Below are positions 1-9,808 of a stretch of 64,000 nt of DNA, in pieces. Within the stretch, counting starts at the first letter, position 1; every line of letters starts with the position of its first letter. Source of the stretch: Progne subis subis (lineage: Eukaryota > Chordata > Aves > Passeriformes > Hirundinidae); the NCBI GenBank assembly GCA_022316685.1, contig JAKJHU010000005.1, forward strand, positions 18,454,707 to 18,518,706, given 5' to 3'. Position numbers and translations under genes: made by a program. Below the pieces are notes generated by a model. It did not search any database. It saw only the letters and a list, made by a program, of their open reading frames with translations, and had not been told where the DNA came from.

Positions 1-823
1 CTCGAGTCGACTTTGGTGTCACAAGTAGTGAGTGTAGTGTAGAAGAAGCCTCACCCAGTGAGCAGAAATTGCCAGGGTAAACTGGAGCAGATGTTTTCAC
101 AGAGGGACTAATATTTTTAAAAGGTACCTATATTTAGATGTGCTGGTGGTAATAATGATTGTGACCTGAAAATAGCCTCCTGTGAGCTTTACTCTGTGAA
201 GCTATCGGGATTTTAATTTTGTGTTACTGATTGATTGAAAGTCTATGTCCATTGCACCACGATTCAAAGTCTGGGGCTTGCAGACAATGTACAATACTGA
301 GAGGTTCACACCTGAGTCTTTCCTTGAGCTTTCATAGCAATAGTAAACTAAATCCTGTAGTTGACTCCTTATGCATACAATGCTTATTTAGTTCCAGTCT
401 GAGTGATCAAGTACATGAAACTATTACCAAGGACAGTTTGAAGCCTAAAGCAGGATTTGGGCTGAGAAGATGAGAGGTCCAATTATATACGTGATTTTGT
501 GCCCTACGTTTCACAGATGGTCAGATGAAGCTGCATTGTTTTCATGGTTTTTGCAGGTTTTGTAGAAAAACCATAATTTTAATTATATCACGGAGGCATT
601 ATCAATGATTCATTTTGGAGAAGGGATATAGAAGAAATAGAGGGTTGTTCTGCATTTTTGCAAATAACATTAGTTAGAAATAGCCCCTGATTACATGATT
701 ATCTGAAACTGTTCACTTATGTTGTATATTTTTCATAAATAGAAACTTTGAAAACTCCAGGTGACAGCTGATAATTAAATTTTCTTAGCTCTTTCTCTTA
801 AAGTTAGCTTTTCTGTAGTGCTG

Positions 824-935
824 TTTTTTTGGGTTGTTTTTGTTGTTGTTGTTGTTTGTTTGGTTGGGTTTTTTTGTTTTGGTTTTTGTTTTGGGTTTGG
901 GTTTTTGTTTTTTGTTTGTTTGTTTGTTTGTTTTC
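824..935. repeat. T/G-rich low-complexity tract
   Basis: The tract consists of T-runs broken by G (TTG, TTTG, GGGTTT), ending in a (GTTT)n array. It gives spurious Leu/Phe/Val-rich open frames. Confidence 0.9.
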
Positions 936-2088
936 CACAAGGTACTGCTAAACAAGCAAAAACTTCATAAACTCTTGGAGTTAGAGATGCCTATGACATG
1001 TTTTGTTGTCTCTCTTCCCCTCTACCACTTTGCCCTCATTTTCTGTTTTTCATCATACTTCCCCATGCTTCCAAGCTGTCCCTTTTGTTTTCAGTTGTTG
1101 TTGTTACATTTTAACCTTTCCCTTCGTCTCACTACATCTTTTATGTCAATTCCTCCCTTCTACCAGGATCTTTACACTTTTCTGAACTTCTAAGATTTCC
1201 TAAAAGCAGAGGACTTTGGACTTCTATGAGGCTCTTCTGTGAGACAGGGAGGATCTCTGGTTGTCTTTCACAAAGGCTCACATTTATGTAAGGCTGTGCA
1301 GCTGTGCTGGGGGTCTATCAGAAATGGTCAGATCTGTCAAAATGCTGAGTGGTAACTCAGTTGCATATGATACCTGGAACAGAATAAACTCAAGAAACAA
1401 TTAGTAGAAGAATGAGGCAAGATTCAAAAGCTGTGCTTCAGATCTTTGGAGCCATGGCTGACAAATGAGAAAAAATGTTAATAGCTTGTAATTCAATATC
1501 TGCAAGATAGCAAAGCCCAGGAATATCATGACAGTCTGAAAACAATCTTTCTCTTGACCAGAGCTAGATCTGAATACTTGGTGGTTTCTGTTTAACATGG
1601 GAAGATGGAATTAATCTTTAAAATATGTTTAGTACTTCCAGGAGTTTGTATTCCATTTAAAAATAAAACTCCTGAATGAAACTGTTAAACAAGTTTTACA
1701 AAAAGATGATGAAAACAGGGAAATATGTGCATGCTTTAAAAGTGAAACACATCTTTCTCTTTGAGGAGAAACTACACAGCTACTTGGGTTTGGAAGAAAG
1801 CTCTTCTGAGTACACAGGTACTTGGCATTATCTGTGCTACAACGGGGACTCACTGCTTTTCCTGGCTTGTACAGAAGATGGACACTGTTTGAAGAATTTG
1901 ATAAAGGAGGTAGAGGAAGGCACATGCAACTTAGAGCTGCATACATGCTGGGCAAAGAAAATGTTTGGCACTTTGAGACGAAGTACAAGAACCAGCTGAG
2001 AATTTATCACTTAGCATGAAGCAGCAGCACGCACATGTTCCTGGAGCTGCCTGTTGACCAGAGTGCTGCCAACTCAGAGAGACCCTTT

Positions 2089-2296
2089 GTAAAAGCAGTG
2101 GATGAATGGGATTAAAGCAGATAAATGCTTCCTTAATTTTTAATTGGAAACATTATGCAAAAATGCAAAAGGCAGTGGATTAACAGGAATAGTGACACTA
2201 GCCCTGAGAGAGCAGCTACAGGGAAAGCAAATTGTAGAGCTCAAAGAGTTTGATGGTGATTTTATAACCAGTAAGGGAGTGTGTCAGCTAACAGTA
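2089..2296. repeat. Dispersed repeat, copy 1
   Basis: About 208 bp from GTAAAAGCAGTGGATG to ACAGTA align along their length with 9121-9320, with substitutions and small indels. An internal echo is visible: an AAAAG(G)CAGTGGAT motif near the start recurs about 70 bases later. The unit does not look like CR1, and I do not recognise the family. Both copies lie in PTPRK introns. Confidence 0.8.
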
Positions 2297-2631
2297 GGCA
2301 AACAGCTAATTGAAAAGGATCACTTGGAATAGGAGAAATAGCCATTTGGGGGCTTAAAGTATAGGAGAATTTTGGTCTGGGGCAAAGCATGTGCTCATTG
2401 GACACAAAGGATGTCCCCTGATCTTTCAGAGGCTGTGGCTCATTCTGTTCCATGCAGAGATATTGAGAGCTATAAGGCAGGGTTAAGACACCAACTGTCC
2501 AATTGTTACTCATGCTCTTGTAAAAACTCCAAGAGCAGGCTTGCCATTCTGGGGAACAGCAGAGGAAATGTTATAATTAGAGGACAAAAAAAAGAACAGG
2601 AATGAAATACTTTGCACACTGTTTAAGTGCA

Positions 2632-3113
2632 TGTTCTGACTTCAGCTGGGATAATTTTCTTCCTAGTAGCTGGTACAGTGCTGAGATTTGGATTCAAGAT
2701 GAGAACGATGTTGATAAAAACCTGATATTTTAGTTGTTTCTAAGTAGTGTTTATCCTAAGTTGAGAACATTTCAGTTTCTCATGTCCTGCCAGCAAGAAA
2801 GCTGGAAGGGCACAAGAGGCTGGGAGGGGATGCAAAAACCAGGCAAAGAGACATTCCATACCATGGAGCATCATGCTCAGTTTATAAACTGGTGAGAAAC
2901 CTGCCCAGGATTCACAGCTGGGAAAACAGCTGGGCATCGGTCTGTGAGTGGTGAGCAATTGCAATGCACAGAATTTGTTACATATATTCTAATTCTTTTA
3001 GCATTGCTGTTCTTATAATTTTCTTAATTTATTCTGTCCCAGACAGCTGCTGAGGAAGGAATGAGCAACTGGCTGGGTAGAGCTTAGTTGCTGGCTGGGG
3101 TTAAACTATGACA
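2632..3113 (+). mobile_element. Solo LTR, endogenous retrovirus-like
   Basis: About 480 bp start TGTTCTGAC and end TATGACA. From memory this resembles a common songbird LTR in order: a GCTGGGATA...TTTTCTTC block near the 5' end, GTAGCTGGTA, a TATA-like TTATAAAC near 2882, GTGGTGAGCAATTGCA, and the terminal GCTGGGGTTAAAC. No internal retroviral genes flank it, so it is read as a solo LTR. Target-site duplication is not evident, consistent with age. Exact ends are uncertain by a few bases. Confidence 0.72.
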
Positions 3114-3650
3114 CTGGGACTGGACAAGAAAGTGGAGCATGTTCACTACTGTCAATATAAAATCAGATTTTATTTCCCAATAACCTTCAATAGTATTTTG
3201 TACTTTACTTCAAATAGTCCAACTTGAGAAATTTCCAAAGATGTAATTTTTATCACCACCTTTTCTGCAAATGCTCTTATGGTAAAGACCAGTAAGTGCA
3301 GTTCTGGTTTTGTTTTTCCCTTTCAATACATAAAATTTCCTTCTGTTTAAAACTTAAGTCTCCAGCTCTAGTAAAATGTAAAGTAAAAGTGGCAAATCTC
3401 TCAGAAAAAGCCAATGGAAAGGGGGACCATTTTAGTTTCTGGTAACATTTGAACAGTAGGAGAGATTAACTGTCACTGTCTCCTGAAATTAAGCATCTAC
3501 TGTGAGAGAAAGGCTGTAAGTTTGCTGCTGATATGCTGCCCTTTTTGATTATAACAAAGGAATTTTTCCCAATATAACCCTACATATTTCTGCACGTAAC
3601 TTTTACCACAGAGCATAGTAACACTGTGCATGGTTTTCATGGAGGAGGAT

Positions 3651-3651
3651 G

Positions 3652-3699
<48 letters not shown>
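3651..3699. repeat. (TAA)n microsatellite, about 16 units
   Basis: An uninterrupted run of ATA/TAA units follows a short GGAGGAGGAT stretch. It is long and pure, so it is probably length-polymorphic. Confidence 0.95.
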
Positions 3700-4195
3700 T
3701 AAATACTCTCTTTACATGCACTTTTATTATTTTGTAGCAGCAAAACTGAAGCAATATAAATTCATTTTTATAGTGGTTGGTGTCAGTTAATACATTGTTT
3801 TTCCAGAAGTAACATATAGTACTATAAATTTCCCCTTAAGTCTGTGTAGAACAATATTTAAGTGACACTATTTGTGAATAACAATTTATTTGTGACTGTG
3901 ACATAATTTATTGGTCTAAAATGAATTGGTGAGATGTCAGATTTATGTTTTGTACTTTCATTATGCATCACATTTATAAAGTCCATCATCTCACATGCAT
4001 ATAGAAGAAATTATGATCAGCTATTCAGTGTATGAATATATAGTTTTATTAAAAGAGCTCTGGAGATGCATATAAATCATGAAAGACGAGCTTGTATTGT
4101 TTGTACTGTAAAACCTTATGAGATTCCCTTTGAATTTGTTTTTACCTTATTTTTATATATATATGCATTTTATGTTTGTATACTCTTACTGGTTT

Positions 4196-4273
4196 TCTTG
4201 TTTGTTTGTTTTGTGGGGGTTTTTTTTGTTTTGTTTTATTTGTTTGGTTGGTTTTGTTTTGTTTTGTTTTGTT
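4196..4273. repeat. T/G-rich low-complexity tract
   Basis: GTTTG/GTTTT arrays with one G5 run produce Phe/Leu/Val-rich spurious frames. Confidence 0.9.
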
Positions 4274-4843
4274 TGCTTTCATTCAAAACCTCTTCTGGTA
4301 TCTATATAGTTAAACCTACCTAAATTATTTCACTTCTTCTGATAAGTGTAAATCTTGACTTGTTGGAAGTTTAGCATAGAAATATGCTTGGGAAAGAAAA
4401 AGTGTGTTTACTGTTGTCACTGAGAGATGGTAGGGTCACACTTCACAAGGTCAGCAGACCAGAATCTTTTTCAAGAGTGGGTGCAGAGGCCAAAAGGTCT
4501 GAGTTGAACTCCTCTAGCAGCTGCTTGTACTTTTTGAATTATTCAGATGATTAAGTAACATACTTTGCCTTAACACGCTTGTAATAGTCTTGTGTGTTTT
4601 GATTTAAGTGTAAACTGTAAGTCCAAGGGAAAGAGTGAGAACTCATGTAGTAAAAGAATGAGAGCTGAGAAGTCAGCAAAAATGTGCTGTGGTGAGTGAT
4701 GGAATTTCTGGAAATGCTTACACAAGCCTGAAGAAAGCCTTTCCTGCTGTTTGTGAGGAGTTTCCTGAAAGCTATTATCAACACAAGGATGACATTTACC
4801 TGGCTAGTTTTGACCCAAATCCTTGTTAAATGGCATACAGAGG

Positions 4844-5440
4844 TGTGTTGTGTCCGGCTGAGATGGAGCTCGTTCTCCCTCAGCAGCCCCCACAGTGCTG
4901 TGCTTTGCATTGGTACCCAAAAGGGTGCTGAGAACCCCCGGTGTTCTGGCTACTGCTGGGCAGGGCTGGCACTGCATCAGTGCTGTCTCTCAACATTCCC
5001 CCCCAGCAAGAGACAGGGAGTGGGCAAGATCCTGGGGAGGGACACAGCCAGGCCAGATGGCTCAAGTTAACCAAAGGGCTCTTCCATGCCGTATGATGTC
5101 AGCTCAGATGTAAAAGCTAAGGGAGGGATAAGAAATGGGAGGGAATTCTTTGTTTTACAATTTTTTTCCTTCTGGAGCAACCACGGCACATGCTGAAGCC
5201 CTGCTTCCTTAGAAGTGGCTGAACACTGCTTACTGACTGGAAGTAGAAATTAAATTTTCCCCTTTGCTTGTGCACGTGCAAACTTTTACTTTTTTGGGGT
5301 TTTTTCCCTCTTTAGTAATCTGCCTTATCTCAGCCAACTAATTGTTTTCTGTCTATTTTCCCTCTTCTGTCCTGCTGGGATGGGGAGTGAGAAAGCAGCT
5401 TGGTGGGCACTTGGCATTCAGCCAAGGTCAATCCTCTACA
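4844..5440 (+). mobile_element. Solo LTR of a second family
   Basis: Roughly 600 bp run from TGTGTTGTGTCCGGCTG to GGTCAATCCTCTACA. Matching blocks recalled from songbird LTRs are CACAGTGCTGTGCTTTGCA, CATTCCCCCCCAGCAAG, the ATTCCATACCATATGACGTC-like region (here mutated), an AATAAAAGCTA-like element (here TGTAAAAGCTA) and the TTGGTGGGCAC 3' end. No coding interior is present. The short flanks AGAGG and GAAGG could be a decayed duplication. Confidence 0.7.
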
Positions 5441-5577
5441 GAAGGGAAGGCTTTTAACACAATTTGGGAAAGGTGAAGTTTAAGTTATTTCTGAAGTCAT
5501 TAGAGTCTTGCTGGGAGTCGCAGGGAATAGACAGCAATGCAGTTTGAGTCTTCAGAGTAGTGTTACCTTGCTGTTGT

Positions 5578-5745
5578 TCTTTTGTTGGTGTTTTGGGGTG
5601 TGTTTCTTTTTCTTTTTTTTTTTGGTTTTTTTTTTTTTTGTTTTGTTTTGGTTTGGTTTTTTTTTGGGGGGGGTTGTGGTGGTGGGGTTTTTTTTTTTTT
5701 GTTTTTTTGGGTTTGTTTGTTTTTTTTTTTTTTTTTTGCTTGTTT
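5578..5745. repeat. T/G-rich tract with a G8 run
   Basis: Long T-runs alternate with G-runs (G8 at 5666-5673, then GGTGGTGGGG). The reverse strand is A/C-rich and gives a Lys/Pro/Asn-rich spurious frame. It lies shortly after the LTR ending at 5440. Confidence 0.9.
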
Positions 5746-8287
5746 AGGGATTTTTTTACTAATTTTGGCCTTTTTAAAATTTCTGTTTGCAACAAATACT
5801 GACCTAATAACAAAGACATTAAAGAACAAATGAGGATGCTAAAAAATTATTTTGACTAACCTGAAGGTATTCTGTTCTTTAACCAAATTCTCTTACTCCT
5901 GATTTCCTCTTTCTTTACTCCCTTTACTCTTTTGTTAAGTAGTGCAATTAAAAGACATTTTTACTGTGGCTGAACTGGAAAATAGAAAGTAAAAAATAAC
6001 TTCACACCATCAAAATGTGTCCTTCATTAATGTGTCCTAAACTAATATTAATTTATATTTCTTTTTCTGGACACTTGAACTTTTATTTGTTTCTTTGTTT
6101 TAATTCCAGTTGAGTCTCAAATTATTTAAGTTAATCCCAACATTCATTTTTATGAATTTGTGGGGATGGATGAGGTTTGTGGGAATCACTATTCTCTTTC
6201 TCTAGATGCTTGCTCTCTCTTTCTGACCTTTTTGAACTGAGATTCCAAGCAAGCTCCTCATTGCTGTGCTAGCTTCTGTTCTAACTGGGATCATGTAACA
6301 TTGCTACTGCTGCTTTAAGCATCAAATTCTGTATTGCAGGAGGAGAAAAGACTCATGGAATGAGATGAGCCTAGAGGCTTCTCCCACCTTGGTGTTTAAA
6401 TCAAAGGTGTAGGAGGATTTATGCAACCGTCAAATGTAGAGCCTTGCACCCAGTTTCAACTGAATTTGAAACATTTCTTTTTTAAAGCACTGCACAAAAA
6501 GTATTTTGCATGTTTTTGAGCAATCATGTCTGTTTTCTTTTTACCTCACATATTTTGGTGTGGTTTAATGCCAAATTTCATACACTGTGTGTATGAAATA
6601 CATGCCCTGGTGCATATTTGTGTTCTTTCCCAAACACAGATCTACATGCACACACAAAAAATCGTGCATGCATCTCCCAAGGAAAATGTCATGTGCAACA
6701 GGGTACATTCACAGCTCTTTTGAGATGTAAGGAAATACTGTAGGGTGTTCCCATGGAAAATGAAATGTCGCCTCCAGGAAGTCTCTGAATGACACAAACA
6801 GTACAGAGGGGCTGTCATTGCATGTCAGCCTTCATCCACTGCCTGGTCTGTCCTGGGACACTGAAGAAAAGCACCAGCCTGTGATTTTAGTTAACTTCTC
6901 TTAAGTCTTATGACAGTGAGATGAATGTGTTCTGTGAAGCTCTCACCTTTACTTCTGGACTTTTGTTCCTACTTGAATTTATTATTAATGTGCCAAGTTA
7001 TATTGTTTGTACCAAGAGTTAGATCATCATTTATAGTTTGAATGTAGACTGAAATAAATTTCACTGATGGGAGAGACCACTCACTCTTTTCATGCTGCTA
7101 GCACAGCACGTGGCACTTCCTTTGATCCATTGGATTTTAATTTATTTTTGCTCTTTGTAAAACTTCGGTCTGCTTTGATAATGAATATCCAAGGAGTGTC
7201 ATGCATAAGGTTCATTGAAATTTGGATTGAAGAAAATAGGCTTATTAAAGGAGACAGAAATATGTCTATATATTAAATAGAAATAACATTTCATATCCAA
7301 AGGCTGCAAATTTGAACAACCTTGTCCCTTTGAGAGGGGAAGGTGCTTCATTGGGTTCAGAGTTTCTCCAAGCGGACAATATGCTCACCTCCTTCTTTCA
7401 GCATGTGTGTGTCCAAATCTTGGTGAGTTTCTCTGATAAAAAGGAATTGTATGTGTAGGCAAAAAATATCTTGTAAGCTGTAATGGGAGATAACTAAGAG
7501 TGCTTTTGCCCAGTGTGGGATCACCAGGTGCTGTGAATCACTTGGTCAAAGAGGCCTGAGGTGACATTTCAGACTTGTTATTACACCAGGGATATTGGTT
7601 CAGTTTAAAATAAGAAAGTGGGGCCATCTGAGTGTTGCTCAGCTCAAAGCTTTGAAAACATCTCTTATTGGAAAGATTTGAAGTGAGCACTCTTGATCCT
7701 TCTGCACATGAGGAGGTGAAAGGCTGAAAGAAAAGGCAGTTGAGATGGTGTGATTCCCCATGTTCAGCCCTCTCTTTTAAATAAGGATTTCTTTTAAAAC
7801 AACAAATCCTAAGAAGATGTGATTGTGAACTATTCTGTAAGAATTTCTCTCCTTTCGAAGAAGCTGTGTAACAGAAGCTCGTCCTTGCCTTTGATTTTTT
7901 TTCCTTTTAAAAGAATTTTAGAACCGTGTAGTCCTTGTCCTAAGATACGCTTATTACAGAGTTCAGTGATGTTCCCTGAAGTTATAATCTAGCTTGAACT
8001 GTTTCCCCTGGCTATACTACGAGACAATTTGACTTTGCATGGAGTTTTGAAAACCGTATGTGGGGATAGCATTAATGTTTCAACTTCATGCTCTCTCTGC
8101 ACTGCAAATGACAAAACACACTTTGAAGTGCTTTTTCACACATTCCACCATTGCCTTTTGCATGCAAATGAATATTAATAAAAATAGACCCATGCTCACT
8201 TTTGATTTTAATGGGATGTTCTGTCATCTCTTGAGTTTTTTCTGTCTCCTGAATTTCCTTTTTTCAAAACTTCTATTTTGTTTGTAG

Positions 8288-8397
8288 TGCCAGGCCCTAT
8301 ACCAGCGAAATCAGTGAAAGGAACCCCTTTTGAAGATAAGATCTTCCTCAACTGGAAGGAACCTGTGGATCCAAATGGCATAATTACTCAGTATGAG
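8288..8397 (+). CDS. PTPRK: PTPRK exon: start of third FN3 repeat
   Basis: This 110-nt coding exon is flanked by a TTTGTTTGTAG acceptor and a GAG|GTAATC donor. It begins with the last two bases of a split codon and ends on a codon boundary. It encodes a Pro-Gly-Pro opening followed by a strand carrying IFLNWKEP, in which the tryptophan is the conserved core residue of an FN3 domain. The end, GIITQYE, joins directly to VSYSS of the next exon. FN3 repeats form the membrane-proximal part of the ectodomain stalk that spaces the adhesive MAM-Ig head from the membrane. The preceding FN3 exon was not found upstream in 1-8287. Confidence 0.95.
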
Positions 8398-9120
8398 GTA
8401 ATCATTAAACACCTAACAAGCATAGGATGGGGCTAGGTAGGTGCACCAAGAGAGGTGGCTGACAGTGGATGTTAATGCTCTTACTCAGCTATTCAATAAT
8501 ATGCTCCTTTCATTTACTGAGTACACAGTTTTCTGTAGTGATTAGATACTAAAAATTTGTAATTAGTGCATATGACTGTCCATCCCTTTCAAGTGCCTTA
8601 AAAATCTTTTATTGTTACTATACACCATTCCAAACCGTGGCAGCCATGATCTGCAAAATTTTCTTCATTGGAAGAGATGGTTACGTGAAAAATAAGATGG
8701 TTATTAAATTTGGAGCAATGTTTTTTTAGCTTTCTTAGATTTTTTGATATCACCCTTTAAGAAAACCTCCATATAAATTCTGTTTAAAGTGTGTTTAATT
8801 TATGAGCCGTCTGGGGACTTCCACAGGAGGTTAGTAGGTAACACAACCTGATTTGAGCAACAAACACCACACTTTCCAGCGCTCCTCTTTTAAAGGAACA
8901 GAAAATATTACTTTGTGTATTAGTGAATTGTAGGAAGGCAAACCAACAAATCAAACCAAACAAAACCCCTTAAAATCTATTTATTTGTTTATTTATTTAA
9001 TTCAGACAAAATTCACTAAATAGTGTGGGTTAAACCAGGTGGGCAGCTCAACCCTACTCAGCCATTTGCTCACGTCCTCTCAGTGGAATGTAACAGTGAA
9101 ATTTTCCATACATGAACTAT

Positions 9121-9320
9121 GTAAAAGCAGTGGATGAATGGGATTAAAGTAGATAAATGCTTCCTTAGTTTTTTAATTGGAAACAGATGCAAAAGGCAGT
9201 GGATTAAGAGGAGTAGTGACATTGTCTCTCAGAGAGCAGCTACAGAGAAAGCAAATTGTGAACCTCAAAGTGTTTGATGGTGATTTTATAACCAGCAAAG
9301 GAGGCTGTCATCCAACAGTA
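9121..9320. repeat. Dispersed repeat, copy 2
   Basis: This is the counterpart of 2089-2296 in the same orientation, about 7.0 kb downstream. Weak similarity may resume after an insert of about 35-40 bp, at an AGGCAAAC-like block. A CR1 3' fragment follows directly. It could be a local duplication or a second insertion of an unnamed element. Confidence 0.8.
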
Positions 9321-9377
9321 ACAATGAAGGGTACCTGCATAGCCTTTCAAGTAAGGCAAACTCTTCAGTAATACACA

Positions 9378-9482
9378 TTAAATCCTCATTGGTTTAGTGC
9401 TGGACTTGGCATTGTTAGGTTGATGTTTGGAATCAGTGACCTTAGGGATCTTTTCCAACCTAAATGATTCTGTGATTCTGTG
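9378..9482 (+). mobile_element. CR1 LINE 3' end fragment
   Basis: The fragment ends in a double GATTCTGTG octamer and has the CR1 3' signature GGGATCTTTTCCAACCTAAA. Its 5' side is truncated, as usual for CR1. Confidence 0.8.
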
Positions 9483-9606
9483 GTATCCCCAAGGTAAATG
9501 GGTAGCTAAATGAGCACGTGTCTTTTGTTTACTTTCCAGCCAAGCTAACCTAAATCCCTTGTGCCAAAACCTTTAAGAGTTATTGGAAATATAACTGTTT
9601 CCGCAG

Positions 9607-9808
9607 GTCAGCTATAGCAGTATACAGTCATTTGATCCCGCAGTTCCGGTGGCAGGACCTCCACAAACAGTATCCAAGCTGTGGAACAGCACACACCACG
9701 TCTTCTCTCACCTGCACCCTGGTACTACTTACCAGTTCTTCATACGCGCGAGCACCGTCAAAGGGTTTGGACCAGCAACTACGATCAATGTAACCACCAA
9801 CATCTCAG
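9607..9808 (+). CDS. PTPRK: PTPRK exon: rest of third FN3 repeat
   Basis: This 202-nt exon starts on a codon boundary after CCGCAG and ends after the first base of an alanine codon, before GTAAAAAC. It encodes the C-terminal strands of the third FN3 domain. The conserved FN3 tyrosine lies in [15 protein letters not shown], followed by KGFGPAT. Several N-glycosylation sequons are visible (NST, NVT, NIS), as expected for an extracellular domain. The sequence is very close to mammalian PTPRK as I remember it. If the donor were ignored, the frame would run into intron and gain a lysine-rich tail ending at 9939, but the strong donor and the match at the junction make that an intron read-through. 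Confidence 0.96.

Larger units (their letters stand above)
1..8287 (+). other. PTPRK: 3' part of an upstream PTPRK intron
   Basis: No exon of FN3-1 or FN3-2 is recognisable here. The stretch contains two LTRs, one dispersed repeat copy, T/G-rich tracts at about 824-935, 4196-4273 and 5578-5745, and a (TAA)n microsatellite. The open frames seen are short or low-complexity (poly-Phe/Gly/Leu). Confidence 0.75.
8398..9606 (+). other. PTPRK: Intron between the two exons of FN3-3
   Basis: This intron of about 1.2 kb runs from GTAATC to CCGCAG. It carries a TTTA/TTTG-rich low-complexity patch around 8975-9003, the second copy of a dispersed repeat (9121-9320), and directly after it a short 3' CR1 fragment. 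I see no other gene in it. Confidence 0.85.

Noticed and set aside
1676..1999. 107-codon frame as a PTPRK or other exon
   Set aside because: No FN3 features or family similarity, the opposite strand is equally open, and no matching splice sites were found.
5454..5829. Lys/Pro-rich and Phe/Gly-rich frames over the T/G tract
   Set aside because: Both strands give low-complexity peptides from homopolymer sequence.
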